From Acidaminococcus sp. CAG:917 (GTDB taxonomy: Bacteria; Bacillota; Clostridia; Christensenellales; CAG-917), in assembly GCA_000437555.1 (NCBI GenBank), contig FR901028.1, positions 58,817 through 116,530 of the forward strand: 57,714 nucleotides of DNA, written 5' to 3'. Positions 17,125 through 25,330 of the stretch are shown piece by piece (position 1 is the stretch's first letter; each line of letters starts with the position of its first letter). The notes beneath the pieces were generated by a model. The model ran no database searches and had not been told where the DNA came from. It saw nothing but the letters and a program-made list of their open reading frames with translations. Made by a program: the position numbers and the translations under genes.

Positions 17125-18222
17125 ATGGATTTAAAAGAAGGTCAAATCAGAATACCGTCGGGCTGTGCCGTAAGCGCCGTCATCTCGAGAAGCGGACAAG
17201 CGATAAACGGAGAGAAAATCATAAAAAGCATGGTTCCGATGCACGAGAGGTCAAACGGTCTCGGAGGCGGATTTGCGGCATACGGAATATACCCCGATTA
17301 TGCCGACTTTTACGCATTTCATATGTTTTTCGATTCACGGATTTCAAAACAGAACTTTGAAACGTATATTAAAGAATTTTTCGAGATAGTCAAATCGGAG
17401 ATTATTCCGATAAAAAAGATAAAGTCTATCGTGGACGAACCTTTGATAATGAGATATTTTCTTTCTCCTATGAAATCGCGCCTTGCCGACGCACAGCTTG
17501 ACGAACGCGAATTTGTGGCAAGGACGGTAATGCATATAAACTCTGATATAAGCGGAGCGTGTGTAGTTTCAAGTGGTAAAAATATGGGCGTCTTTAAAGC
17601 CGTGGGATATCCTGAGGACGTAGGCGAGTTTTACCGCCTCAGTGAATACGAGGCATATATGTGGACGGCGCACGGAAGATATCCGACAAATACTCCGGGC
17701 TGGTGGGGCGGCGCTCACCCTTTCGGACTTTTGGATTATACCGTAGTCCATAACGGCGAGATATCGTCATACGATGCAAACAGACGTTTTATAGAAATGT
17801 TCGGATATAAATGCACTCTGCAAACGGATACGGAAGTCATAACTTATATCGCCGATTATCTTTTACGCAGACAAAAGCTGACCCTCGCCGAAACGGCATC
17901 GGTTATTGCGGCACCTTTCTGGAGCACGATTGAAAAATGCTCAAAGGAGCAAAAAGAAAAACTGACCTATTTGAGATACGTATTTTCCTCTTTGCTGATA
18001 ACGGGTCCTTTTTCCATAATACTCGGCTTTGACGGCGGACTTATGGCATTGAACGACCGATTAAAACTGCGTTCCATGGTGACGGGCGAAAAAGACGATT
18101 TGTTTTTTATAGCAAGTGAAGAAGCCGCCATAAGAGCTATGGAACCGAAAGCGGAAAACATCTATTCCCCCGACGGCGGCGAGCCGATAATAGTAAAAGT
18201 AGAAAAGGAGGCACAAAAGTGA
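17125..18222 (+). CDS. Glutamate synthase, glutamine amidotransferase subunit
   Basis: This is a stand-alone class II glutamine amidotransferase that corresponds to the N-terminal domain of large-chain glutamate synthase and would release ammonia from glutamine. The nucleophile is probably Cys14 in PSGCAVSAVIS, exposed after removal of a short propeptide, as in GltB. HGRYPTNTPGWWGGAHPF, VVHNGEISSY and LQTDTEVITYIADYL are the typical substrate-binding and fold motifs. AGAGGTC lies upstream of the ATG. The stop codon overlaps the GTG start of the next gene. Transcription passes through the attenuator at 17038-17096. Confidence 0.9.
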   Translation: MDLKEGQIRIPSGCAVSAVISRSGQAINGEKIIKSMVPMHERSNGLGGGFAAYGIYPDYADFYAFHMFFDSRISKQNFETYIKEFFEIVKSEIIPIKKIKSIVDEPLIMRYFLSPMKSRLADAQLDEREFVARTVMHINSDISGACVVSSGKNMGVFKAVGYPEDVGEFYRLSEYEAYMWTAHGRYPTNTPGWWGGAHPFGLLDYTVVHNGEISSYDANRRFIEMFGYKCTLQTDTEVITYIADYLLRRQKLTLAETASVIAAPFWSTIEKCSKEQKEKLTYLRYVFSSLLITGPFSIILGFDGGLMALNDRLKLRSMVTGEKDDLFFIASEEAAIRAMEPKAENIYSPDGGEPIIVKVEKEAQK

Positions 18223-19724
18223 AAGCAGATTATCTTTACCCCGAATATGAAATCATAAGAAACGACGCACTTTGCACAAAGTGCCGTCTTTGCGAAAAAG
18301 AATGTTCAAACGGCGTGCATTTCTTTATTGCGGAAAAAGGAATACTTGCGTCGGACTCGTCAAAATGCGTAAACTGTATGCGTTGCGTTGCTACCTGTCC
18401 CGTCCATGCAATTAAAATCGTAAAGAGCGGAGCCGATTTTACTTACAACGCGAACTGGACGTCGGACGTGATAAGAGAAATTTTCAAACAGTCGGCAACG
18501 GGCGGTGTTTTGCTCTCTTCTATGGGAAATCCCAAACCTTTGCCCGTCTATTGGGATAAAATTTTACTTAATGCCTCGCAGGTGACAAACCCCTCTATCG
18601 ACCCGCTCAGAGAGCCTATGGAAACAAAGCTATTTTTGGGAAAAAAGCCGTCGAACATTGTCCGAGACGAAAACGGCAAAATGGTTTTAAATACTCCTCC
18701 GTCGCTTGAGCTTTCCCTGCCCGTAATGTTTTCGGCAATGAGCTACGGTTCGATAAGCTACAACGCTCACGAATGCCTTGCCCGCGCGGCAACGAAGCTC
18801 GGCACTTTTTACAACACGGGAGAAGGCGGGCTTCACAAAAACTTTTATAAATACGGCAACAGCACGATTGTTCAGGTGGCGTCGGGAAGATTCGGCGTGC
18901 ATAAAGATTACCTCGAAGCGGGTGCGGCAGTGGAAATCAAAATGGGACAGGGCGCAAAGCCGGGTATAGGCGGTCACCTGCCCGGCTCGAAAATCGTGGA
19001 CGACGTCTCAAAGACGAGAATGATTCCGACAGGCTCGGACGCCATATCCCCCGCCCCTCACCACGACATTTATTCTATTGAGGATTTACGTCAGCTTGTT
19101 TTTTCATTAAAAGAGGCAACGGAATATAAAAAGCCGATTTTCGTCAAAGTTGCCGCAGTGCACAATATTGCCGCTATAGCAAGCGGAATCGCAAGAAGCG
19201 GAGCAGACGCCATAGTTATAGACGGTTTCAGAGGCGGCACGGGAGCTGCCCCTACAAGAATAAGAGATAACGTGGGAATCCCCGTTGAGCTTGCTCTTGC
19301 CGCAGTCGACAGCAGACTAAGACAGGAAGGAATAAGAAACGACGTTTCGCTCATCGTCGGCGGAAGCATAAGAAGTTCTGCCGACGTAATAAAAGCGATT
19401 GCCTTGGGTGCGGACGCATGCTATATCGCAACCGCCGCCCTCATATCGCTCGGCTGTCATCTTTGCCGAAACTGTCAGAGCGGAAAATGCAATTGGGGAA
19501 TCGCTACCCAACGCCCCGAACTTGTAGCAAGACTCAATCCCGATGAAGGCAGCGAAAGACTTATTTGTTTGCTTACCGCTTGGAAAAGAGAAATCAAAGA
19601 GTTTATGGGGGCAATGGGTATAAACTCTATCGAAGCGCTTAAAGGCAACCGCCTTATGCTCAGAGGTATCGGGCTTAGCGAAACGGAACTCAACGTGCTT
19701 GGCATAAAACACGCAGGCGAATAA
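18219..19724 (+). CDS. Glutamate synthase, FMN/iron-sulphur synthase subunit
   Basis: The protein carries two [4Fe-4S] ferredoxin motifs (CTKCRLCEKEC and CVNCMRCVATCP, residues about 18-65), then the FMN-binding TIM-barrel of glutamate synthase, with SYGSISYNAHE, GEGGLHKN, GQGAKPGIGGHLPG and a GG(T)GAAP phosphate site. A third cysteine group, CHLCRNCQSGKCNWGIATQ, corresponds to the [3Fe-4S] ligands of GltB. It would convert 2-oxoglutarate plus ammonia to glutamate. The extra ferredoxin domain suggests electrons come from reduced ferredoxin or an external reductase, since no GltD is present nearby. It starts with GTG overlapping the upstream stop, with AAAAGGAGG ahead. Confidence 0.94.
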   Translation: MKADYLYPEYEIIRNDALCTKCRLCEKECSNGVHFFIAEKGILASDSSKCVNCMRCVATCPVHAIKIVKSGADFTYNANWTSDVIREIFKQSATGGVLLSSMGNPKPLPVYWDKILLNASQVTNPSIDPLREPMETKLFLGKKPSNIVRDENGKMVLNTPPSLELSLPVMFSAMSYGSISYNAHECLARAATKLGTFYNTGEGGLHKNFYKYGNSTIVQVASGRFGVHKDYLEAGAAVEIKMGQGAKPGIGGHLPGSKIVDDVSKTRMIPTGSDAISPAPHHDIYSIEDLRQLVFSLKEATEYKKPIFVKVAAVHNIAAIASGIARSGADAIVIDGFRGGTGAAPTRIRDNVGIPVELALAAVDSRLRQEGIRNDVSLIVGGSIRSSADVIKAIALGADACYIATAALISLGCHLCRNCQSGKCNWGIATQRPELVARLNPDEGSERLICLLTAWKREIKEFMGAMGINSIEALKGNRLMLRGIGLSETELNVLGIKHAGE

Positions 19725-19741
19725 ACAAAAAGGAGACGACT

Positions 19742-20464
19742 ATGATAACAATAGACGCAACAATGCAAGACAACGCAGCTCTTTGCAATATGATAAAACA
19801 GTCTGATGACGACGTTAAAATCTCGCAATGTCTCGGCGAGAGATTTTTGGGAGCCGGTCTTAAAGATAAGTATATCGAAATCGACGGCACGCCGGGAAAC
19901 GCTCTCGGAGCATATCTCGACGGTGCAAGCATAACCGTCAACGGCAATGCTCAGGACGCCGTCGGCGATACTATGAACGCAGGCACCATTGTAGTTTACG
20001 GCAACGTAGGCGATGCTGTCGGATATGCAATGCGCGGAGGTAAAATTTATATCAAAGGAAACGCAGGCTATCGGGCGGGCATTCATATAAAGGCTTATAA
20101 GGAAAAATTTCCCGTCATTGTGATAGGCGGCAGATGCGGCAGTTTTTTGGGCGAATACCAGGCAGGCGGATTGATTATTGTTTTGGGTCTTAATAAATCG
20201 TCTAAAAACGTGACGGGCAATTTCCCCTGCACGGGTATGCACGGTGGAAAAGTTCTTATAAGGGGGGATATAAGCGGTATAACTTTTCCCGAACAGGTAA
20301 ACGTCGAAAAAGCGACGGAATCGGATATGTCTGAAGCCATGCCATATATTAAAGAGTTCTGCTCGCTTTTCGGTTACGACGTTTCGGAAGTGATAAACTG
20401 TGCTTTCAGCGCCGTCAAGCCCGACAGCTCAAACCCGTATAAGCAAATGTATGTGGAAAATTAA
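19742..20464 (+). CDS. Glutamate synthase, GXGXG (beta-helix) subunit
   Basis: The 240-residue product is made of repeated G-x-x-x-G turns (GNALGAYLDG, GDTMNAG, GDAVGYAMRGG, GNAGYRAGI), the right-handed beta-helix that forms the C-terminal domain of GltB and links its active sites structurally. A C-terminal tail of about 50 residues follows. AAAGGAGACG precedes the ATG, and the gap from the previous gene is 17 bp. With the two genes before it this completes a three-part glutamate synthase of the archaeal/clostridial split type. An inverted repeat at 20489-20568 marks the end of the unit. Confidence 0.92.
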   Translation: MITIDATMQDNAALCNMIKQSDDDVKISQCLGERFLGAGLKDKYIEIDGTPGNALGAYLDGASITVNGNAQDAVGDTMNAGTIVVYGNVGDAVGYAMRGGKIYIKGNAGYRAGIHIKAYKEKFPVIVIGGRCGSFLGEYQAGGLIIVLGLNKSSKNVTGNFPCTGMHGGKVLIRGDISGITFPEQVNVEKATESDMSEAMPYIKEFCSLFGYDVSEVINCAFSAVKPDSSNPYKQMYVEN

Positions 20465-20488
20465 TCCTGATAATTTTTCATTTTACTG

Positions 20489-20568
20489 CGCCGCCGAGTG
20501 TATCCGACAATAAAATTTTTTTAGCTGTATTTGCAAAAATTTTATTTTGTATTGACACTGCGGCGGCG
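20489..20568. repeat. Long imperfect inverted repeat between glutamate synthase and glnA
   Basis: The left arm (CGCCGCCGAGTGT, a few unmatched bases, then AATAAAATTTTT) returns in reverse complement on the right, ending ACACTGCGGCGGCG. The arms are about 34 bp around a centre near 20528. It is far GC-richer at its ends than the AT-rich flanks. It may end the glutamate synthase transcript, and its right end overlaps the -35 box of the glnA promoter. Confidence 0.7.
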
Positions 20569-20581
20569 TTTAATTTATTAT
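20552..20581 (+). promoter_or_regulatory. Probable glnA promoter
   Basis: TTGACA (20552-20557) and TATTAT (20576-20581) lie 18 bp apart; the rest of the 5' region to 20695 is very AT-rich. Unlike the other two nitrogen promoters, no hairpin-terminator follows. The -35 box lies inside the inverted repeat. Confidence 0.6.
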
Positions 20582-20695
20582 TATATTGTTATATAATTTT
20601 GTTTATATTATAATTATATTTAAAATAAATCTAAATCAAATAAAAGCTAAATTAAAAAAGTAAATCCGACATACACAAAATAAACAGGTGAAAAT

Positions 20696-21907
20696 ATGAG
20701 TTATTCAGAAAAAGAAGTTATGCAATATTGTGCCGAAGAGGACGTAAAATTCATTCGTCTTGCCTTTTGCGACGTTTTCGGAGTTCAAAAAAACATCTCC
20801 GTTATGCCGAGTCAACTGCCCAAAGTTTTTAAGCACGGCATTGCCATAGACGCTTCCGCTATTGACGGTTTCGGTCAGGAAGGACGTTCGGATTTGTTTT
20901 TATATCCCGACCCTTCCACGCTCACTGTTTTGCCGTGGCGTCCCGAACACGGCAGAGTGGTAAGAATGTTTTGCAGAATATGCAATCCCGATAAAACCAC
21001 TTTCATAAACGATACCAGAAGCATTTTGGTTAAAGCCGTCGCCGACGCTAAAGAAGCGGGCTATAATTTCAATTTCGGCTCCGAGCTTGAGTTTTATCTC
21101 TTTAAACTCGACGAAAAGGGAAACCGAACGTATATTCCGCACGACGACGCAGGTTATATGGATATCGCACCCGACGACAGAGGCGAAAACGTGCGCCGTG
21201 AAATTTGCCTCACCTTAGAGCAAATGGAAATCGTTCCCGAAGGCTCGCACCACGAAGAAGGCCCGGGACAAAACGAAATAGATTTTGAATATTCCGACCC
21301 GCTGACTGCCGCCGACAGAGCGATAACTTTCAAATCGGTTGTCAAGACGATAGCGGCAAGAAACGGTCTTTATGCCGATTTTTCTCCCAAACCCCTTACC
21401 GACCAACCCGGTTCGGGATTTCACGTGAATATCTCGGTTGGCGACGGAAAAAACGGCGAACTTATGCCCTACCTTATCTCGGGAATCCTTGACAAAATTC
21501 GCGAGATATCTCTTTTTTTAAATCCCTCCGAAAATTCTTACGAACGTTTGGGCAGTTTTAAAGCTCCCAAATATGTTTCGTGGTCTATTGAAAACCGCTC
21601 GCAACTTATAAGAATTCCCGCCGCAGTCGAAAACTTTAAGAGACTTGAGCTGCGCTCGCCCGACCCGACTTCGAATCCTTATATAGGCTTTGCGTTGCTC
21701 ATTTACGCTTGCATAGAAGGACTTGACGGACATCTTCCGCTTCCTGAGCCTGCGGACATAAATTTTTATACTGCAAGCGAGGAAATCTTAAGCCGCTTCA
21801 AATCCCTGCCCCTCAGCCTTGAAGAGGCAAAGAAAACGGCAGCGGCAAGCGATTTTGTCAACAAACATTTACCGTCCTCTTTGATTGACGCCTACCTTAA
21901 TAAATAA
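20696..21907 (+). CDS. glnA: Glutamine synthetase, type I family (short form)
   Basis: A second glutamine synthetase, unrelated in length and detail to glnN. It shows the type I catalytic motifs GSELEFYLF, EEGPGQNEIDFEYSDPL, GSGFHVNISV, the Asn/Arg segment ENRSQLIRIPA and ELRSPDPTSNPYIGFALLI. At 403 residues it is about 40 shorter than the usual GlnA; the C-terminal extension is cut down, with the adenylylation-site region reading INFYTAS. ACAGGTGA precedes the ATG. It is followed after 12 bp by the ANTAR regulator. Besides synthesis it may sense glutamine for that regulator, but this is inference. A GS-like enzyme for another amine cannot be excluded. Confidence 0.88.
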   Translation: MSYSEKEVMQYCAEEDVKFIRLAFCDVFGVQKNISVMPSQLPKVFKHGIAIDASAIDGFGQEGRSDLFLYPDPSTLTVLPWRPEHGRVVRMFCRICNPDKTTFINDTRSILVKAVADAKEAGYNFNFGSELEFYLFKLDEKGNRTYIPHDDAGYMDIAPDDRGENVRREICLTLEQMEIVPEGSHHEEGPGQNEIDFEYSDPLTAADRAITFKSVVKTIAARNGLYADFSPKPLTDQPGSGFHVNISVGDGKNGELMPYLISGILDKIREISLFLNPSENSYERLGSFKAPKYVSWSIENRSQLIRIPAAVENFKRLELRSPDPTSNPYIGFALLIYACIEGLDGHLPLPEPADINFYTASEEILSRFKSLPLSLEEAKKTAAASDFVNKHLPSSLIDAYLNK

Positions 21908-21919
21908 ACGGAGATAAAT

Positions 21920-22504
21920 ATGTCGCTTCAGGAAAGGATTTACAGCGTTTTAGTCGTATCGACATCGGACAAGTTTCTATCGTCCGTATCTCCCCTTTTG
22001 CCCGAAGCGTCATTTTCCCCGATAGACAGAGCAGATAGCGTATCCAAAGCTAAAAGACGGCTGATTGACAAAAGTTATGATATCTTACTCATAAACTCTC
22101 CGCTGTCCGATGAAGACGGCTGTAAACTCGCAATAGATTTCTGCGGCTTATCAAACGGCGTCGCCCTCTTGTTTGTGGCAAGAGAACTTTATCACGAGTT
22201 CTATGATAAAACCGTCGACTTCGGCGTTATGACCGTTCCCACGCCCACAAGCGTTCAGGTCGTATCTCAATCGCTCGATTATACAAGAGCGGTAATAGAA
22301 CGCCTTAAAAGGTTTAACCGCACCGTGACCACCGTTCAGGAAAAAATGAAAGAGATACGGATAGTCAACCGTGCTAAATGGGTTCTCATCAATGAGCTTA
22401 AAATGACGGAAGAGGACGCGCACCGCTATATTGAAAAACAGGCTATGGACAGATGCATCTCCAAAGCGACGGTAGCGCAGAATATTATAAACACATATAA
22501 ATAA
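21920..22504 (+). CDS. nitR: ANTAR-domain transcription antiterminator with pseudo-receiver
   Basis: The C-terminal 55 residues (from about KMKEIRIVNRAKWVLI to KATVAQNII) form an ANTAR RNA-binding domain, with the conserved Ala, the EEDAHRYIEKQAMD helix and the last helix. The N-terminal part has the length of a CheY-like receiver, but the phosphoacceptor position is changed (LLINSPLSDEDG, Asn in place of Asp), so it is probably not phosphorylated. ANTAR proteins prevent termination by holding A1/G4 hexaloop hairpins; two candidate targets lie at 16674-16691 and 17038-17059. An antiterminator beside glnA is known in clostridia (NitR), and the symbol is used by analogy. CGGAGA precedes the ATG. 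No kinase gene is near. Confidence 0.9.
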   Translation: MSLQERIYSVLVVSTSDKFLSSVSPLLPEASFSPIDRADSVSKAKRRLIDKSYDILLINSPLSDEDGCKLAIDFCGLSNGVALLFVARELYHEFYDKTVDFGVMTVPTPTSVQVVSQSLDYTRAVIERLKRFNRTVTTVQEKMKEIRIVNRAKWVLINELKMTEEDAHRYIEKQAMDRCISKATVAQNIINTYK

Positions 22505-22698
22505 GGACGGCTCACCGCCCTTTTAATTTACCCTTTTAAATTCGGTGAAAGTTACATTCACTCTATCCGCCTGCTTAAATATTATTTTTAAAAAGCGTTT
22601 TAATTTCCGCAGTTGCTCCCGATTCCGACTTTCTGTTTATCTTTGGCCATAGAATTTAAAGACGGAATTTTAAGATAATGCACTATAAAATCCCATAT

Positions 22699-22726
22699 AA
22701 AAAAGCCCGAACGCTGTCGGGCTTTT
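22699..22726. terminator. Bidirectional intrinsic terminator
   Basis: The stem AAAAGCCCGA / TCGGGCTTTT with a six-base loop lies between the ends of the convergent ANTAR (+) and MntR-like (-) genes. Confidence 0.9.
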
Positions 22727-22727
22727 C

Positions 22728-22790
22728 ATTATTTAGGGTTTTATCATTTCGGGTTTTATTTATTTAGGGTTTTATTATTTCGTTTTTATT
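22728..22790. repeat. Imperfect 31-bp tandem repeat
   Basis: Two copies of a unit built from ATTTAGGGTTTTAT and ATTTCGGGTTTTAT lie between the terminator and the end of the MntR-like gene; the second copy reads into its stop codon. No function is evident. Confidence 0.55.
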
Positions 22791-23151
22791 TGTTGACGAA
22801 ATTTTTTATAATTTCAAACAACTCGTCCGAAACGACGTGTTCTATTCTGCAAGCGTTTTCTTCTGCCAAAGCGGAATTCGCGCCTATCTTCTCGAGTGCC
22901 TTGGTCAGCACCATATGCCTTTCGTAAATCTTTTCCGCTCTCGACTTCCCCTCGGACGTAAAGGCTATATCTCCGCTTGTTCTGTCAAGCGTTATATAGC
23001 CTTTTTTTACCAAAAGGTTAACTCCCTTTGACACGCTCGACTTTGCATAATTAAGCTCATCGACAATATCCACCGAACGCACGTTCGCTTTTTTCTTTTT
23101 CAAAAGGAAGATTGTTTCAAGATACATTTCCTCTGATTCTTTCGTCCGCAT
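22786..23151 (-). CDS. DtxR/MntR-family metal-dependent regulator
   Basis: The 121-residue product has an N-terminal winged helix with TKESEEMYLETIFLL, SVDIVDELNYAKSSVSKGV and VKKGYITL, followed by the alpha-helical metal-binding/dimer region with HMVLTKAL and a Glu/His set (EENACRIEHVVSDELFEII) like the Mn or Fe site of MntR/IdeR. It lacks the SH3-like third domain, as does MntR. The start is the ATG at 23151: GGAGG is placed correctly before it, whereas an upstream TTG overlaps that ribosome binding site. Members repress metal importers or exporters; no transporter is next to it here, so its targets are elsewhere. Confidence 0.88.
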   Translation of the reverse strand: MRTKESEEMYLETIFLLKKKKANVRSVDIVDELNYAKSSVSKGVNLLVKKGYITLDRTSGDIAFTSEGKSRAEKIYERHMVLTKALEKIGANSALAEENACRIEHVVSDELFEIIKNFVNK

Positions 23152-23225
23152 ATTTGCCTCCAAAGCTATTTTACTCCATTTAAGATTTTTTGTAAAGGCT
23201 ATTTGATTTCCGTTTGTTTTCCGAT

Positions 23226-23447
23226 TTAATTATTTTCCTTTACCTTTTTAGCTTCGCCGCAAAAACTCAAAACGCCGACAAGTTCCTCGGCTAAGACCTT
23301 GGCTTTGGTATTTTTGTTCCTTACCGCCGTTGTCAATATATATTCTATTTCGGAATTGAGCGAGCGAAAATCGTCGGCAGCCATTTTATTTAACTCCTCC
23401 CACAGCGTAGGAGATATCCTTAATATAAGCTGTTTTTTTTCGGTCAT
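23226..23447 (-). CDS. Arc-like ribbon-helix-helix protein
   Basis: The 73-residue product has the pattern of an Arc/MetJ ribbon-helix-helix protein: a short strand KKQLILRISPTLWEEL, a helix KMAADDFRSLNSEIEYIL and a hydrophilic tail. Such small dimers bind DNA. The start is the ATG at 23447; GAGGCG overlaps the stop codon of the SPFH gene just upstream, so translation is probably coupled. The pairing with an SPFH gene suggests the protein may regulate or work with it, which is inference. Confidence 0.75.
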   Translation of the reverse strand: MTEKKQLILRISPTLWEELNKMAADDFRSLNSEIEYILTTAVRNKNTKAKVLAEELVGVLSFCGEAKKVKENN

Positions 23448-23454
23448 AAACGCC

Positions 23455-24414
23455 TCAATACAGACTTCCGCTGTTGACCACCGGCTGGGCGTCTTTATTG
23501 GCGCAAAGCACCACCATAAGACTTGACACCATTTGCGCTTTCCTTTCGTCGTCGAGTTCGACAAGACCCGTACTCGAAAGTTTTTCGAGAGCAAGCTCCA
23601 CCATTCCTACCGCTCCTTCGACAATGGTAGTTCTTGCGTCTACGACTGCCTTTGCCTGCTGTCTTTGTAGCATAGCGGCGGCGATTTCCTGAGCGTAAGC
23701 AAGGTGGGCTATCCTTGCTTCGACGACTTCGATTCCTGCGATATCCACCCTTTGCTGAAGCTCGTCGCAAAGAGTTTTGGCAATTTCCTGAGCGCTTCCT
23801 CTCAGCGACTTTTCATCGCCGTCGTCGCTTATGTCGTAGGGGTATTGTCTTGCAATATTTCTTATGGCGGCGTCGCTCTGTATCGATATGAAATTGACGT
23901 AGTTATCGACGTTAAACACCGCCTTTGCGGTATCTTTTATCCTCCAGATAACTACGACGCCTATCTCGATAGGATTACCCTCGGCGTCATTGACCTTTTG
24001 CTTATCGTTGTTGAGCGTCATCGCCTTGAGGGATACGTAGTTGCGCCTTGCCATATTGGGAACGGCGGCAGGATTAAATTTTTTGCAAAGCGGATTATAA
24101 AGATAAAATCCTTCCTGTTTTATCGTACCGCTGTATTTACCGAAAAGCACAAGCACCAAAGCCTCGTTGGGCGAAACAACGGCAAAACCGCCCGCCATTA
24201 TGGCATAAACGGGTATAAGCAAATATCCTATGACGTAAACCGCCACAATGGAATTCATATGTCCCAACACTATCATAGCCGTAGAGCCTGCGGCAATCAA
24301 AAGAAAAAGCAACACGCCGATATAACCGTTTAACGGTTTAAGTATCTTTTCGGTATAGTCGCCTTTAACCTTAGCCATAGCCTCGCTATTCAAATTTTTG
24401 TTCCCCTTTTCCAT
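23455..24414 (-). CDS. SPFH (band 7/prohibitin) domain membrane protein
   Basis: The 319-residue protein has two hydrophobic segments (about residues 30-52 and 58-80), then an SPFH domain: VSPNEALVLVLFGKYSGTIKQEG, a basic/aromatic strand, QSDAAIRNIARQYPYD, and a helical segment rich in Ala and Gln (AQEIAAAMLQRQQAKAVVDAR) typical of flotillin-like oligomerising proteins. These proteins organise membrane microdomains or control membrane proteases. The downstream Arc-like gene starts 7 bp after the stop. Upstream lie 250 bp that are very purine-rich on this strand, with no clean promoter boxes. Confidence 0.92.
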   Translation of the reverse strand: MEKGNKNLNSEAMAKVKGDYTEKILKPLNGYIGVLLFLLIAAGSTAMIVLGHMNSIVAVYVIGYLLIPVYAIMAGGFAVVSPNEALVLVLFGKYSGTIKQEGFYLYNPLCKKFNPAAVPNMARRNYVSLKAMTLNNDKQKVNDAEGNPIEIGVVVIWRIKDTAKAVFNVDNYVNFISIQSDAAIRNIARQYPYDISDDGDEKSLRGSAQEIAKTLCDELQQRVDIAGIEVVEARIAHLAYAQEIAAAMLQRQQAKAVVDARTTIVEGAVGMVELALEKLSSTGLVELDDERKAQMVSSLMVVLCANKDAQPVVNSGSLY

Positions 24415-24667
24415 AATTACCTCCGTATGACTTTTTGTTTTCTTTCTCGTTTTCTTTTGTTTGTCTTTTAGTTTTCTTTTTGTTTTTTTGTTTTTATTGT
24501 TTGATTTCCTTTTTATGATATATGACTATTTTGTTTTATGCCCTAACTTTTGTCCGTCTTATCTTTTGCAACCGTTTTGTTTTAGCGAGGCTTTATATAC
24601 GGCAAACAATATTTTCCGCCTTTTCGCCGCCTGCCGTGCCTTTCGATTTCCGCCAGCCTATTAAACC
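24415..24667 (-). other. Polypurine leader region of the SPFH gene
   Basis: This stretch is nearly all A and G on the minus strand for about 110 bases, then mixed. No open frame of note, terminator or clear promoter is seen in it. Confidence 0.4.
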
Positions 24668-25144
24668 TTAACCGTTTAAAACTCCTTTTTCTTTTAAGAC
24701 GCTTTCTATTTTTTCTTTTGCAGCGTCTATATCCGCCGCATATCTGATTTTTATCTTTTTGTAATCTGTGATCAAAAACACGTCTCCGTAAGGATAAGCC
24801 TTGCCGTATTTGTTTTTAAAATGCGACACTTTAACCTCTTTTACAGACTTGACAGCGATTGCCTGCCTGTTGAAAAAATCGAAAAAGTTTTCCGAATCGG
24901 TTTTTACGAGCAGACTGTCGGGAAGATTTATATATTTTATATGGGATATGACGCCCAATATCAAAGGCACGGCGATCAACGCGCCTATCCCGATAAAAAC
25001 ATATCTTATAAAAAGAACGTCCTCTTCAAGCGGCAGTAAAAATGCCACCAAAAACATTGCCAGCACGCATAGTCCGAAAAATACTTCCATAAATATAAAT
25101 TCGGTTTTATGCTTATATTCTTTTTTTAAAAGCACTTCTCCCAC
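24668..25144 (-). CDS. Small membrane protein with PH-like tail
   Basis: The 158-residue protein has two membrane segments (about residues 17-40 and 45-66), followed by a soluble part with short alternating strands (DSLLVKTDSENFFDFF, AIAVKSVKEVKVSHFK, DVFLITDYKKIKIRYA) and a final helix, a pattern like bacterial PH (YdbS/DUF304-like) domains. I do not know its function. The start is GTG with AGAGGAGA upstream. It precedes the SPFH gene on the same strand but is separated from it by 250 bp. Confidence 0.7.
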   Translation of the reverse strand: MGEVLLKKEYKHKTEFIFMEVFFGLCVLAMFLVAFLLPLEEDVLFIRYVFIGIGALIAVPLILGVISHIKYINLPDSLLVKTDSENFFDFFNRQAIAVKSVKEVKVSHFKNKYGKAYPYGDVFLITDYKKIKIRYAADIDAAKEKIESVLKEKGVLNG

Positions 25145-25330
25145 GCTATATCTCCTCTTTTTGTTTTGATATTAAAATAGTATCACAATTATATCATTTT
25201 GTCAATATATGTCAAATCTTCTTAGAATATGAAATAACGATAAAACTTAATTGCGATTTCATAAAGATACCGATTTTATAAAGTCTTTCTTATTATGATT
25301 CGAGACAAAACAATATTCCGACTATAAAAA

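Noticed and set aside
23152..23163. TTG start of the MntR-like gene
   Set aside because: The TTG overlaps the GGAGG that serves the ATG at 23151.
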